Source of the DNA: Clostridia bacterium
GTDB lineage: Bacteria; Bacillota; Clostridia; Oscillospirales; Acutalibacteraceae
Assembly: GCA_017416345.1 (NCBI GenBank)
Contig: JAFQCR010000033.1
Coordinates: forward strand, 62,001 to 126,000
DNA length: 64,000 nt
Direction of reading: 5' to 3'
Part shown: positions 32,707-43,400 of the stretch, one piece after another
How the letters are laid out: each line of letters starts with the position of its first letter
Numbering within the stretch: the first letter of the stretch is position 1
Program-made: the position numbers and the translations under genes
Notes under the pieces: generated by a model
What the model was told of the DNA's origin: nothing
The model's database searches: none
The model's input: only the letters and a program-made list of their open reading frames with translations

Positions 32707-33408
32707 TCAGAATTTAACTGTTGTGCCTTGGGTCTTAAAGGTGGTGTATTGTACGTTTTGGTCTACAAACGAGTTGCTTTCGGCCTTGATGCCGAAGGTC
32801 GTTTCGGTGGCTTTGGAGTCCTTTACCTTAAAGGTGACCGAAAACAGGTCGCCGTTGTCCTTAAAGCCCAATGCATCCGAATAAACTGCGGTGACCTCGC
32901 CGCCGCAATCGGTACTCTGCTGAAGGTTGGAGACCACGCTCACAAGCCCTTTTTGAAGCTTGTCGGGGGTTACGGCCGCCTTGTCATAGGTTATCTTAAA
33001 GCTGAAGCCTGCCAACCCCGAGTTGTTTTTAACGGCGGCCTTAACGGTTACGGTATCGCCGTTTTTGGTTGCGGTCAGAAAAACGGTGGGGCTGTTATCG
33101 GGCTCGGGGGTCGAAGTATTCGAAATGTTGCTTGAAACGGTGGTGTCATTTTTACTGCTGTCGCCGTTGCTTTGAGAATCCTTGGAAGAATCGGGAACGG
33201 TATCGCCGCTTGTCACAGCTTCATCCTTGCTTGACGCAGTATTACTGCTGTCGTCGGTCGAAACAGCGCTTTGGGTCTCATCGTTCACAGATGAAATGTT
33301 TGACGAAGCCGCCGTATCGGTGTCGCCGTCGTCCGAGCATCCGACAACCGCAAAAAGCATAAGGCAAAGCGCCATAAGGAGCGCTGTTATTTTTAAAATA
33401 TTCTTCAT
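32707..33408 (-). CDS. Lipoprotein with cohesin-like domain
   Basis: ATG at 33408 behind GGAGGG gives 233 residues; the longer upstream frame lacks a good start. The signal peptide ends in AVVGCSD (lipobox). A Ser/Asp/Asn-rich linker covers about 25-105. The C-terminal 125 residues resemble the cohesin / CBM2-like beta sandwich: VTVKAAVKNNSGLAGFSFKI, TYDKAAVTP and FSVTFKVKDSKATETTFGIK follow the cohesin strand pattern. A membrane-anchored cohesin would bind dockerin-bearing enzymes; this is inferred only. The next gene starts 13 bases upstream on the same strand. Confidence 0.7.
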   Translation of the reverse strand: MKNILKITALLMALCLMLFAVVGCSDDGDTDTAASSNISSVNDETQSAVSTDDSSNTASSKDEAVTSGDTVPDSSKDSQSNGDSSKNDTTVSSNISNTSTPEPDNSPTVFLTATKNGDTVTVKAAVKNNSGLAGFSFKITYDKAAVTPDKLQKGLVSVVSNLQQSTDCGGEVTAVYSDALGFKDNGDLFSVTFKVKDSKATETTFGIKAESNSFVDQNVQYTTFKTQGTTVKF

Positions 33409-33421
33409 AATACCCTCCAAA

Positions 33422-34096
33422 TCAGTATCTTCGGCGTTTGATCTTGATGTAGTTGCTGACGATGTTTTCGCTCTGCTCCATCCTGCGACGTTGCCAATCC
33501 TTGACAAACGAAAGAGCGAGCAAAACCACAACCGCCACAACACCCAGAATACAGATACTCAGTACGATTATGATGGTGATACTCGGGCCACCGGTTGCTA
33601 CGTTATCGGGCAGAGTAACGGTGCCGATAAACTCACCGATCTTTGAGGGGTCGCTTCCGAAATAGGTGACGGTGTACAGCTTCTTATCAGCCACGGTTAC
33701 ATATATAATGTTGTATTTTCCGTCGGTCACCGTCGTGCTTTTTAGGTATACCAGCCGACCGATCTCGGCCGTGTCGTACCCATTTGGGAACAGCTTTTGT
33801 CCCACGGGGGCAAGATCCTCGCCCGAAAGTCCCGCAAACGAACCCAACTGGGTCGAAAACTCGGTCTCGGTCCTGCGGCATTGGATCTGATGCTGTTCGT
33901 TCTTGGAAATGGCGGCGAAGATCAACCCCTCCACCTTGCTGGAGGCTGTGAGATCTTCATCGGTCAGAATGGTGTAATCACCGGACAGACTGAACTTTAC
34001 GCCTTCTATACTGTGTGTTGCCGCCGAAACGGAAATGCCTGCCGCCGCAAAAAGGCAGACGGTAAGCGTCAGCAAAACGGCAAATATTCTTTTCAC
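33422..34096 (-). CDS. Exported, C-terminally membrane-anchored protein
   Basis: The GTG at 34096, ten bases behind AGGA, is preferred to an earlier GTG and gives 224 residues. A cleavable signal peptide (to about GISVSAA), an extracellular beta domain of about 140 residues (VKFSLSGDYTILTDEDL, TVTDGKYNIIYVTVADKKLY), one C-terminal membrane span (about 172-197) and a basic tail are seen. Not recognised. Probably co-transcribed with the cohesin-like lipoprotein. Confidence 0.65.
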   Translation of the reverse strand: MKRIFAVLLTLTVCLFAAAGISVSAATHSIEGVKFSLSGDYTILTDEDLTASSKVEGLIFAAISKNEQHQIQCRRTETEFSTQLGSFAGLSGEDLAPVGQKLFPNGYDTAEIGRLVYLKSTTVTDGKYNIIYVTVADKKLYTVTYFGSDPSKIGEFIGTVTLPDNVATGGPSITIIIVLSICILGVVAVVVLLALSFVKDWQRRRMEQSENIVSNYIKIKRRRY

Positions 34097-34129
34097 AGCG
34101 GTCACTTCCTTTCAACGGTAATTTTATAC

Positions 34130-34978
34130 TTACTTAAGGCAACGCTTGGCCGAGGTCAGGGTGTTCTGCATCAGCATAGCAATGGTCATAGGACCTACGC
34201 CACCCGGCACGGGGGTGATGGCCGAGCACAGCGGCTCAACGTTTTGGTAATCAACATCGCCGCACAGCTTGCCGTTTTCGTCACGGTTCATGCCGACGTC
34301 GATGACCACGGCACCCTCCTTGACCATATCGGCGGTGACAAACTTGGCACGTCCCACGGCAGCCACAAGAATATCAGCCTCACGGCAGAGCTCTTTGAGA
34401 TTCTGCGTCTTTGAATGGCAAATAGTCACGGTGGCGTTGGCGTGGAGCATCAGCATTGCCATCGGCTTGCCGACGATATTGCTTCGGCCGATGACCACGC
34501 AATGCTTGCCTTGAGGATCGATATTGGAGAATTTCAGCATCTCCATAATTCCTGCAGGAGTGCAGGGCAAAAAGTCATAATCGCCGATCATTATTTTGCC
34601 GACGTTCTGCACATGGAATGCGTCAACGTCCTTTTTGGGGTCAATGGCATCGATAACGGCCTTTTCGTCAAGATGACGGGGCAACGGGAGCTGACACAGA
34701 ATGCCGTGGATCTTATCGTCCTTGTTAAGTCTTTCAACCAGTGCCAAAAGCTCCTCATTTGTGGTGCTTTCGGGCAATTCATATTTTTCAGAGTACATTC
34801 CAAGCTCGATGCAGGTGCGCTCCTTTGAGCCTACGTAGACCTGCGAAGCGGGGTCGGTGCCTACAATAATGACTGCAAGACCGGGGGTCACACCCTTTGC
34901 TTTAAGCTCGGCTACCTCGGCCGCAATGCGTTCCTTGACCGCCGCCGATATAACCTTTCCGCTGATTATTTCTGCCAT
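34130..34978 (-). CDS. folD: Bifunctional methylenetetrahydrofolate dehydrogenase/cyclohydrolase
   Basis: The 282-residue enzyme shows the FolD set: [13 protein letters not shown] (catalytic Lys), [16 protein letters not shown], the [20 protein letters not shown] nucleotide site, and [18 protein letters not shown]. It interconverts methylene-, methenyl- and formyl-tetrahydrofolate. Its ATG overlaps the lgt stop by one base (TAATG). Confidence 0.95.
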   Translation of the reverse strand: MAEIISGKVISAAVKERIAAEVAELKAKGVTPGLAVIIVGTDPASQVYVGSKERTCIELGMYSEKYELPESTTNEELLALVERLNKDDKIHGILCQLPLPRHLDEKAVIDAIDPKKDVDAFHVQNVGKIMIGDYDFLPCTPAGIMEMLKFSNIDPQGKHCVVIGRSNIVGKPMAMLMLHANATVTICHSKTQNLKELCREADILVAAVGRAKFVTADMVKEGAVVIDVGMNRDENGKLCGDVDYQNVEPLCSAITPVPGGVGPMTIAMLMQNTLTSAKRCLK

Positions 34979-36060
34979 TAGTTATCATCCTTTTTTGCGT
35001 TATCGTTGTTGTTTTCTGTCGGTGCCTCACCGTCGGCCGTATCAGCCTCTGTGGGTGCTTCGGTAGGTGCTTCGGTGGGTGCTTCGGTAGGTGCTTCGGT
35101 GGGTGCGGCTTCACCGTCAGCCTCGGTCACGGGAGTCTCACCGTCACTCTCTGAGGCATCTCCGTCACCCTCGTAATAAACCGTTTTAACGGTGGTATCG
35201 TCAATGTCGTCAAACATGGTCTCGTAGGTTTCGGCAACCTTGGCGTTTTTAATTTTCACAAGGTTGTAGATAAGGAGCACCGTGCAAACGATGACCAAAG
35301 CGCCCGAAAGCCATTGCGAAACTCTCAATGGGCCTAAGTAAAGGCTGTCGGTTCTTAAGCCCTCGATGATCATACGTCCAAAGCCGTACCAGATTCCGTA
35401 GGAAAGGGCGATCTGACCCTTGAATTTGCGGTGTTTGCTCAAAAAGTGGAGCAGAACAAAGCCCAAAGCGCACCAGATGGATTCATAAAGGAAGCAGGGG
35501 TGAACACGGACATTTTCGGTTCCCTCGCTGACCATTCCCCAGAAATTGCTGTTGGTGGGAGAGCCAAAGGCTTCCTGATTGAAGAAGTTGCCCCAACGGC
35601 CGATGGACTGTCCGATAAGGAAGCAGATGGAGGCAAGGTCGAAGGCATCAAGTATCTTGACCTTTCTTATAAGGCACATCGTAAGTCCCACCACGGCGGC
35701 ACCGATAACGGCACCGTAGATGGCAAGTCCCGAAACGCCGGAGCTTCCCGAAATGCCAAGAAAATCGCCTATCGAGCTTATCTTAAGGTCGCCCGGATAG
35801 AAGATTATGTAGTAGATCCTTGCGCAAAGAATGGCCAAAGGTGCTGTAACCAGCACAACATCGGTCAGACGGTCGGGGTCGATACCGAACTTTTTGGCAC
35901 GGACAAAGCCATAGGTAACGGCGCCCAAAAATGCCAGCGCAATGCAAATGCCGTACCAATAAATGTCCCATCCGTCACCAAACGGCAAGGTAAAAGCGAC
36001 CGAATCAAATTCAAGATCAATGCCGAATATATCGACATGATAAGCGGTTAAAGCCTGCAA
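34978..36060 (-). CDS. lgt: Prolipoprotein diacylglyceryl transferase with PTEA-repeat tail
   Basis: The 360-residue protein (TTG start) is about 90 longer than usual. Residues to about 280 are Lgt: seven membrane spans, the signature [23 protein letters not shown] and [18 protein letters not shown]. It transfers diacylglycerol to the lipobox Cys of prolipoproteins, fitting the many lipoproteins around it. The tail of about 75 residues is acidic and contains PTEA repeats. One-base overlap with folD. Confidence 0.93.
   Translation of the reverse strand: MQALTAYHVDIFGIDLEFDSVAFTLPFGDGWDIYWYGICIALAFLGAVTYGFVRAKKFGIDPDRLTDVVLVTAPLAILCARIYYIIFYPGDLKISSIGDFLGISGSSGVSGLAIYGAVIGAAVVGLTMCLIRKVKILDAFDLASICFLIGQSIGRWGNFFNQEAFGSPTNSNFWGMVSEGTENVRVHPCFLYESIWCALGFVLLHFLSKHRKFKGQIALSYGIWYGFGRMIIEGLRTDSLYLGPLRVSQWLSGALVIVCTVLLIYNLVKIKNAKVAETYETMFDDIDDTTVKTVYYEGDGDASESDGETPVTEADGEAAPTEAPTEAPTEAPTEAPTEADTADGEAPTENNNDNAKKDDN
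35054..35101 (-). repeat. 12-base tandem repeat encoding PTEA
   Basis: Four perfect units of GGTGCTTCGGTR (R alternating A and G) in the 3' part of lgt encode PTEA repeats. Copy number could vary by slippage without breaking frame. Confidence 0.8.
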
Positions 36061-36111
36061 ATGAAAACACCCTTTCAGTTTATAAAAACTATATCATACC
36101 TATTATATACC

Positions 36112-36141
36112 AAATACCCCTTTAAGAAAAGGGGTATTTTT
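36112..36141 (-). terminator. Rho-independent terminator
   Basis: AAATACCCCTTT / AAAGGGGTATTT with loop AAGA and T-runs on both strands, behind the YfmH gene. Confidence 0.88.
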
Positions 36142-36166
36142 AAAAATTTATAAAATTGTAAAAATT

Positions 36167-37438
36167 TTATGCTTTTATGACCGACAAGGCGCAGAGTGTG
36201 AGGTCGAGCTCATTGGCACGTGCGGTTATGTCATCGGCCGTTATCTCGCCCAGGATCTTCAGCGAGTTAAAGGGCTCGAAGCCGTTCATCGCACAGTCGA
36301 TAAAGCCGTCAACGGTCTCCTCGACATCGTTAAAGGCACGTATCTCCTTGCCGTACAGCTTGCGGCGTGCATCCTCAAAAAGGTCGGGATCAACGCCGTT
36401 TTCGGCAACCGAACGAAGCTCCGCAAGAATGGCGTCACGCACTTTTTCAGGGTCAGACGATTCGCCGTCAAAAAGCAGGGCGGCGTAGCCGTGACCGTAG
36501 AAAAATTCGGTGCCGAACTGCGGATTGATAAGTCCCTCGTTCAAAAGGCGGTTGTAAAGCGGAGATATCCTGCCTGCAACGGTCTCCAGTAAAAGAGAGG
36601 AGGCGATTATCTGCTTTTCGGAACGCTTGAGCTTGAGCTTGTTATCCTTCACGCCGACTACGAAAAGCGGCATTGCGACCGGCATTTTCTGCTCTGTATA
36701 AGCCTTAACAAGACCGTCGGGCTCCGAAAACTCGGAACGGTGGATCTCGGCTGTTTCTAAAGGCTTGATCCGGTCGTCGATCATAGAAAGCACCTTTTCC
36801 GAGTCAAAATTGCCGCAAAGGCAGACGAACATATTGGAGGGGTTATAAAATGTGCGGTAGCAATCGTAGAGGGTCTTGTCGGTGATCTCGGCGATCGACT
36901 CGACCGTGCCTGCGATCTCGACCTTAACAGGGTGGTTGTGATACATCGCCCTCAAAAGGTTGAACAGCACACGCCAGCCGGGCACATCCTCATACATTCT
37001 GATCTCCTGACCGATGATGCCCTGCTCCTTCTGCACCGTTTCGGGGGTGAAGTAGGGCGAGCTGACAAAGCCCAGCAGAATATCAAGATTTTCATAAAAC
37101 CGCTCGGAGCAGCTGAAAAGGTAGCAGGTGCGGTCAAACGAGGTGTAAGCGTTGGCCGAAGCACCGGTCACGGCGTACTTTTCAAAAGCGTCTCCGTCCT
37201 CACCCTCAAACAGCTTGTGCTCCAAAAAGTGGGCAATACCCTCGGGCACGGTTATCATGGGGTCGTTTCCAAGCGAAAATTCGGTGTCGACCGAGCCGTA
37301 GTGTGTGCCGAAAACGGCATAGTTCACGCTGAAATCGGCCTTTTCGGAAATATAGACCTTAAGTCCCGACGAGTGCACCGCAACGGTACAGCCTTCGTTG
37401 GTTTTGGGGTCGGTTATCTTTCTTGTTTCAAAGCTCAT
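36167..37438 (-). CDS. M16 peptidase YfmH-like (EF-P modification associated)
   Basis: The 423-residue protein has the M16 zinc motif HFLEH within IAHFLEHKLFEGEDGD and a downstream Glu-rich second ligand region, then ASANAYTSFDRTCYLFS. It pairs with an inactive-type M16 protein encoded directly upstream (one-base overlap). YfmH/YfmF pairs in B. subtilis are needed for 5-aminopentanol modification of elongation factor P; the same role is inferred. It might also act as a general processing peptidase. Confidence 0.88.
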   Translation of the reverse strand: MSFETRKITDPKTNEGCTVAVHSSGLKVYISEKADFSVNYAVFGTHYGSVDTEFSLGNDPMITVPEGIAHFLEHKLFEGEDGDAFEKYAVTGASANAYTSFDRTCYLFSCSERFYENLDILLGFVSSPYFTPETVQKEQGIIGQEIRMYEDVPGWRVLFNLLRAMYHNHPVKVEIAGTVESIAEITDKTLYDCYRTFYNPSNMFVCLCGNFDSEKVLSMIDDRIKPLETAEIHRSEFSEPDGLVKAYTEQKMPVAMPLFVVGVKDNKLKLKRSEKQIIASSLLLETVAGRISPLYNRLLNEGLINPQFGTEFFYGHGYAALLFDGESSDPEKVRDAILAELRSVAENGVDPDLFEDARRKLYGKEIRAFNDVEETVDGFIDCAMNGFEPFNSLKILGEITADDITARANELDLTLCALSVIKA

Positions 37439-38712
37439 TATTCTGCCTCCTTTTGGGTCCCGTCGGGTCGCAAAACATAAACCGTGTCAAGCCGGAAACT
37501 CTTGGCGGCGTTTATGATGTCCTCACGGGTGACGGCGTTCAGAAGCTCACAGATCTCGGCAGGGGAAGCAGGGCTTTTTTCCAGGCTTCGTGCGGCGTAC
37601 CAGCGTGCAAGTGCCGACTGGTCCGATTCCACCGAGCGGATGGAATCGCACATCGAAAGCTTGGACGAGGCCATATCCTTGTCGGAAAAGCGTCCGTTTC
37701 TCATATCGTCAAGCTGTTGGAGTATTGCGGCTTTGGCGGCCTCGATATTCTGATCCTCAACGCCGCTGTCAACCAGGATTATACCTTTTCTGCGGTTTGA
37801 ACGTGCCGAGCAATAGTAGCAAAGACTCATTTTTTCACGTACATTACAGAACAGCTTGGAATAAGGTCCTCCGCCGAAAATATCGCCCATTATCCAGTTG
37901 GCAACGGTGTCACGGTCGGCTCCGCCATTTTCACTGCGAAGTCCCAGCACCAGCTTGCCCTGCTTTACGGGCATGGTTTCGGTCACGGTGTCACCGTCCC
38001 TGGCGGCGGTTATCACATCGTCGGGCAAAGCCTTATAGTCACGTCCCACAGCCGAAAGGCATTTGGAGAAGCTGTCGGCAAAGCAGACCGGCTCCGAAGC
38101 GCCGACGACCTGTATCGAAATGAAGGATTCTTTCAATATACGCTCAAAGGCTTTACGGATTTCGCCGTTTTCGAGTGCCGAGATCTCCTCCTCGGTGCCT
38201 TCTTCGGGCAGACCGAAGGGCTCATTGGCACACATTATGGCCTCGCAACGGTTGCGTGCGTAGGTGCGCTTGTCATTTAACTTAGATGCAACGGCCTCTT
38301 TTAGCAGACGCTTTTCACGGCTCACAGCCTCGGCAGGGTAATCGCTTTTTGAAAGAAAGCGTGCAAAGATCATATCGCAAAGCAGCTTGCCTGCCTCGTC
38401 TACGGTATGCTCGTTGCCGATGGAATAGCGGTCGTCATTGACCGTGATACCAAGCCTTAGCTCCTGGCAGTCGCCCAGCTTTGCTATCCACGAGGTGATC
38501 GAAGCGCCGTAAAGATTGGCAAGCTTGCGGTTGAAGGAATAGGTATCGGGCAGGGCTTCAGTGCCGCTTCTCATAAGATAAAGCGCCAGCGCATTAGCGG
38601 CGTTGTTGCGGCTTGACGGCAGATAAAAGCCAACCGAAATAAGTGTTGTCTTAAAGCGGTTGCTCGGGATATAGGAGTAGCTCACTCCGCTGTTTTTAAT
38701 AGCATCTTTCAT
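37438..38712 (-). CDS. M16-like protein YfmF (inactive partner)
   Basis: The 424-residue M16-fold protein lacks the HxxEH zinc motif (the matching place reads LALYLMRSGTEALPD), as in YfmF. The C-terminal RSNRRKGIILVDSGVEDQNI region is typical. It forms a dimeric peptidase with YfmH, supplying the substrate-binding half. It overlaps yfmH by one base. Confidence 0.88.
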   Translation of the reverse strand: MKDAIKNSGVSYSYIPSNRFKTTLISVGFYLPSSRNNAANALALYLMRSGTEALPDTYSFNRKLANLYGASITSWIAKLGDCQELRLGITVNDDRYSIGNEHTVDEAGKLLCDMIFARFLSKSDYPAEAVSREKRLLKEAVASKLNDKRTYARNRCEAIMCANEPFGLPEEGTEEEISALENGEIRKAFERILKESFISIQVVGASEPVCFADSFSKCLSAVGRDYKALPDDVITAARDGDTVTETMPVKQGKLVLGLRSENGGADRDTVANWIMGDIFGGGPYSKLFCNVREKMSLCYYCSARSNRRKGIILVDSGVEDQNIEAAKAAILQQLDDMRNGRFSDKDMASSKLSMCDSIRSVESDQSALARWYAARSLEKSPASPAEICELLNAVTREDIINAAKSFRLDTVYVLRPDGTQKEAE

Positions 38713-38741
38713 AACAGTTCACCAAAAATAAAAGTTCAAAT

Positions 38742-38776
38742 CAAAAATACCTGCCGGACAAAAGCACGGCAGGTAT
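38742..38776 (-). terminator. Rho-independent terminator
   Basis: ATACCTGCCG / CGGCAGGTAT hairpin followed on the minus strand by TTTTT, behind the foldase lipoprotein gene. Confidence 0.85.
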
Positions 38777-38787
38777 CATTTCCGATA

Positions 38788-40134
38788 TTATTCGTCCAGA
38801 GTAAAGGTGATCTCGTCAACGTCGAAGGGAGAGGTTGCGTGGGTGTCCTCATAAAGCTTCATAGCGTTGCCCTTCTCGTCAAGAGCGTCGTCATACTCGT
38901 CCTGCTTCAAAAGGTAGGAAACGTTGAGCTTAAGATAATCGTACCAGTAGTCCTCGTAATCCTCGTCAAGCAGGTCACGCTTTACAAACAGGATGTACTG
39001 GGAATTCTCGGTATCCTCAAGAACAACAGCCTTATTAAGCTCCTGCTTCTTGTACTGCTCCATCATCTTGTTCTCGGAGCCGGTCTCTTCGTCACCGTAA
39101 AGTCCCTTAAAGCTTTCGGGGCTGTACTTGGTGCTGCCCGAAGAGGTGGTAGAGGACGAGGTGGTGGTAGAAGCGGTGGAAGAGGTCTCGCTCGAGGAAG
39201 CAGCCTCGGAAGAAACAATGGAAGAGGTGTTGCTCGAAGCATTGCCCGAAGCGGTGCTTGAATTCTTGTCAGAGGAAGTGGAGGTGGTGCTGGAGGTGTT
39301 CTTGGAGGCCTCCTCTTGGCGCTTGGTCTCTTCCTTATAGATCACGTCAAATGACTCACCTGCGTTAAGTCTCTCGGCATAGCCGTCGGCAATGGCCTTG
39401 AGCTCCTTAAGCTTTTCATCCGAAAGCTTCTTGTTATCAGAGTCCATCTGCGAGAAGGTGATGTTATCGGCCAAAACGTAATGCTCGGTCATAAACTTCT
39501 TAAGATCGTCCTTCTTGATCTCCTTTGCGCCGCCCTCGCCGTAGAGGTGCTCAAAGTAGAAGCTGTACTTTGCATCGAAAAGCATATACTCAAGATAGGT
39601 CTCGTAAGCCACGCCGTTTTCTGCAAGGATATATGCGTAGGGAGCATAGTAGCTGTAAAGCTGGCTCTCCATACCCATCTGTGCATACTGTGCGTAGGTG
39701 CTGTAATCACAGCCGAAGTTCCAGTAAGCCCAGGCTTCCCAGGAAGCAGAGTTGCGGGAATCCTCGTCGAGCTCAAGCTTTTCGGCCTTCATCAAAGCCT
39801 CGATAGCGGCATTCTGACGAAGCATATCGATAGCACTCTGTCTTACAAACTTTTCGTAAGGTGTTCCGGTTGCGGCAACCTTGCCTTCTTCATCAAACTT
39901 GTAGTTTTCATATTTGATGTTTTCGGTGCTGAGCTCGTTGTCGGTCAGGTGGTTGTAAATGGCCGAGCGAGCGCTCTGTGCCGAGAAGAACTGCACACAG
40001 CTGAACATGGCCGAGGTGAACTTCGATTCACCGATGGTGAATGCGATCTCGTCCTTGCTGTGACATCCGACAAAGCCGGTCACCAGCATAAGAACTGCCA
40101 GCAAAGCGGCCAAAAGTCTTGAAATCTTTTTCAT
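38788..40134 (-). CDS. PrsA/SurA-like foldase lipoprotein
   Basis: ATG at 40134 behind AGGAGT gives 448 residues. The signal peptide ends in FVGCHS (lipobox). The N-terminal SurA/PrsA-like chaperone region (to about 280) is followed by a Ser/Thr/Ala-rich stretch of about 70 residues (near 285-355) placed where a parvulin domain would normally lie, then a closing segment with NSQYILFVKRDLLDEDYEDY. I cannot see a complete rotamase core, so it is more likely a chaperone than an isomerase. It acts on exported proteins at the membrane surface. Confidence 0.7.
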   Translation of the reverse strand: MKKISRLLAALLAVLMLVTGFVGCHSKDEIAFTIGESKFTSAMFSCVQFFSAQSARSAIYNHLTDNELSTENIKYENYKFDEEGKVAATGTPYEKFVRQSAIDMLRQNAAIEALMKAEKLELDEDSRNSASWEAWAYWNFGCDYSTYAQYAQMGMESQLYSYYAPYAYILAENGVAYETYLEYMLFDAKYSFYFEHLYGEGGAKEIKKDDLKKFMTEHYVLADNITFSQMDSDNKKLSDEKLKELKAIADGYAERLNAGESFDVIYKEETKRQEEASKNTSSTTSTSSDKNSSTASGNASSNTSSIVSSEAASSSETSSTASTTTSSSTTSSGSTKYSPESFKGLYGDEETGSENKMMEQYKKQELNKAVVLEDTENSQYILFVKRDLLDEDYEDYWYDYLKLNVSYLLKQDEYDDALDEKGNAMKLYEDTHATSPFDVDEITFTLDE

Positions 40135-40285
40135 AAATATACTCCTATTCTTGCCCTTTGGCATCAAAAGATACCAAAAGTGTTTTCTAAAATTACAGAT
40201 ACACTCAACAGTATATATTACTTTTTGAGAAAAGTCCAGCATTTTTTAACATTCTTTATGACATATTTGTAAATATTTTATCAAT

Positions 40286-40331
40286 GTCTGTCAGGAAAAG
40301 ATCCTGAGCGAAGCGAAGGATGACAAAATCG
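40286..40331. repeat. Dispersed GATCCTGAGCGAAGCGAAGGAT repeat fragment
   Basis: A short copy of a dispersed intergenic repeat, with CCTGAGCGAAGCGAAGGATG, lies upstream of mfd's 3' end. A longer relative lies at 45309-45412. Confidence 0.65.
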
Positions 40332-40408
40332 GGTGGAAATAGGGTGGAGTATCCGAGGTGCTCTGTCATTCTAAAGGGGACGACCGAAGAAGCTTTTGCC
40401 TTTCGAAA

Positions 40409-43400
40409 TTACTGTTCCATATATCCCAATGCCTCTTTGAGAGCATCGAGAATGTGCTGTTTTTCCTCCAAGCGCACCGAAACATAAGGCTTACTGCCTG
40501 CGCTGAACATGACCCTGCGCTTGATGTTACTTGTCAAAAGGCGGCTGATGCTTTCGGTCAGAGCGCCGCAGTAAAGCAGCAGCCGTCCGTTTTGGTCGCT
40601 TATTTCGGTTATGCCCATTTCGGCGGCCTTGTTTTTGAGGAAGGAAACCTGAATAAGGTCGTTTACCACCTGCGGCAGGTCGCCGTAGCGGTCAAGCAGT
40701 TCGTCGGTGACATCCAGCACGTCCTCGTTTGTGCGGATGGCGGCGATCCTTCGGTAGGCCGAAAGTCTTTGCGGCAACGACGAGATATACCGCTCGGGGA
40801 TGTGTGCGCTCATCTTGATGTCCACCACACATTCCAGCTGCTTTTCGGGTTCTTCGCCCTTCTCCTCGGCCAATGCTTCGGACAAAAGCTTTAAATACAT
40901 ATCGTAGCCCACAGCCTCCATGTGTCCGTGCTGTTCACCGCCCAAAACACTGCCGGCGCCTCTTATCTCAAGGTCACGCATGGCAATGCGGAAGCCCGAG
41001 CCAAACTCGGTAAACCGACGTATGGCATCAAGCCGCTTTTGTGAAATGTCCGACAGCGCCTTGCCGGGCGTAAACAAAAGATAGGCAAAGGCGGTGCGGT
41101 GGCTTCGACCCACACGGCCGCGAAGCTGATGCAGCTGCGCAAGTCCGAAGCGGTCGGAATTTTCAATGATAAGCGTGTTGGCATTGGGCACGTCAACACC
41201 CGTTTCGATAATGGTGGTGCAGACAAGGATGTCTATCTCGTGCTCGAGTAGCTGTTGCCACACACGGGAAAGGGTGTCCTCGCTCATTTTGCCGTGTGCC
41301 GTGCCGATACGTGCCTCGGGGTGTGCCTGCTGAAGCTTCATTGCGCAGGAATCAATATCCTCGGTGCGGTTGTGCAGGTAATACACCTGACCGCCTCGTC
41401 GAAGCTCACGGCTGATAGCCTCATTCACAACGGATCTATCCTGCTCCATAACATAGGTCTGCACGGGGTGGCGGTTCATGGGAGCCTCCTCAATAGAGGA
41501 CATATCCCGAAGTCCCGACAGAGCCATATTAAGGGTCCTCGGTATCGGCGTTGCCGAAAGCGTCAGCGCATCGACCGTGGGGTAAAGCTCCTTTAGCCTT
41601 TCCTTTTGAGCAACGCCGAAGCGCTGTTCTTCGTCTATTATTATAAGTCCGAGGTCCTTGAATTTTACATCTTTGGAGATCAAAGCGTGCGTTCCGACGA
41701 TAAGGTCAATGTTGCCTGCGAGCAGGTTTTTCCTGATCTTTTCCTGCTGCTTGGGGGTGCGGAAGCGTGAAAGCATCTCAACCTCGACCGCCATATTGCC
41801 AAAGCGCTGTAAGGCGGTGTTGTAATGCTGCCAGCACAGAATGGTGGTCGGTACTAAAATGGCACACTGCTTGCCGTCGGCAATGCACTTGAAGGCGGCA
41901 CGTAAGGCCACCTCGGTCTTGCCGAAGCCGACATCACCGCAAAGCAGGCGGTCCATCGGCACTCCACGCTCCATATCACGCTTGATTTCCGAAATACAGC
42001 GAAGCTGGTCGTCGGTCTCGTCAAACTCAAACCTGCGCTCAAAATCGGATTGCAGGTCGCCGTCGGGACTAAACTGATAGCCCTTTTGCTGCATACGCTT
42101 GGCATAAAGCACGGTCAACTGCTTGGCCATATCCTTTACGGCCTTTTTAACCCTCGACCTTGTGCGGCTCCAATCGGATGAGCCGAGCTTATTAAGCTTT
42201 ATTGCGGTGTCCTCGGCCGAACCGATGTAGCGTGAAACCATATCGAGGCTGGTAACGGGAACGTACAAGGCATCCTTACCTGCGTAGCTTATTTTAATGT
42301 AATCACGGGTCATTCCACGGGTGGTGAGCTGTTGAACTCCCTCAAAAATACCGATACCGTGGGTGGCGTGGACAACGTAATCGCCACGCTGAAGCTCCTC
42401 AAGTGAGCCGACCGCACTGCCGCCCGAAAAACGTTTTTTGCGTTTTTTGACAGCGGTCTTTCCGTGAACGATGACCGAGAGTGTGCCGTCGGGCAGCTCA
42501 AAGCCCGAGGACAGCACGCCCACCGTGACGAAAATGCCTTTTTTTCCCACCTGCGAGGGCTCAAGGCAGAAGTTGGCTTTAAGCCCCAATTCACACATTT
42601 CCTCGCAAAGGTTACTTGCGGCACGCTCACTTCCGCCCAAAACAACGGTCAGCTTGGCGGCCGAGGATTTAATGTCCTCGCAAAGCGATGCCACGGCACC
42701 CGAAAAGCCGGAATTTTGTTTGAAATTTAAATTGACAAGTGCCTTTGGCGGCACATCGTAGGAGGTTTTAGGGAAGCTGTCGCAATACACCGTGTCGGCC
42801 TTTTTCAAGCACTCGGCCAGCCCCACACGGTCAAGGTATACCGACTTGAAATCGGGCGGAAGCTCACCCTCTAAAAGCAGGGTCTTGATCTCCTCCGAGT
42901 GCAGTTTAAGGCAACTGTCTACCTTATCGAAACACGCATTGGTGTCATATATAAATGTAATACTGTCAAAATCACGGCCGCAAAAGTAGTCGAAAAGTGT
43001 CACATTGCGGTCAAAAATATGGCGCAGATAGGCGTCGTAGCTTATAACGGCACCGACCTCAAGACGGTCAATGTCCTCTTGGATACGCTTGCGTTGTGCT
43101 TCGCTGATGCTTTTCTTTTTCAAAAGCTTACCTAGGCTCTCGGCCAACTGCTCGGGGTCATCGGGTGAACCCTCGGTAACGGGGGTTATCTTTATTTCGT
43201 CAAGGGTGTCGGTTCGGCGCTGGGTGTCAACGTCAAACAAAGCGATACTGTCGATCTCGTCACCGAAAAAGTCAAGTCGGCAGGGGTTCGGCAGGTTGGG
43301 GGAGAAGATATCGACAATGCTTCCTCTTATCGAAAACTGACCTGCGCCGTCGACCTGCGCACTTTTCACGTATCCGCCCGCAATCAGCTTTTCGGCCAAC

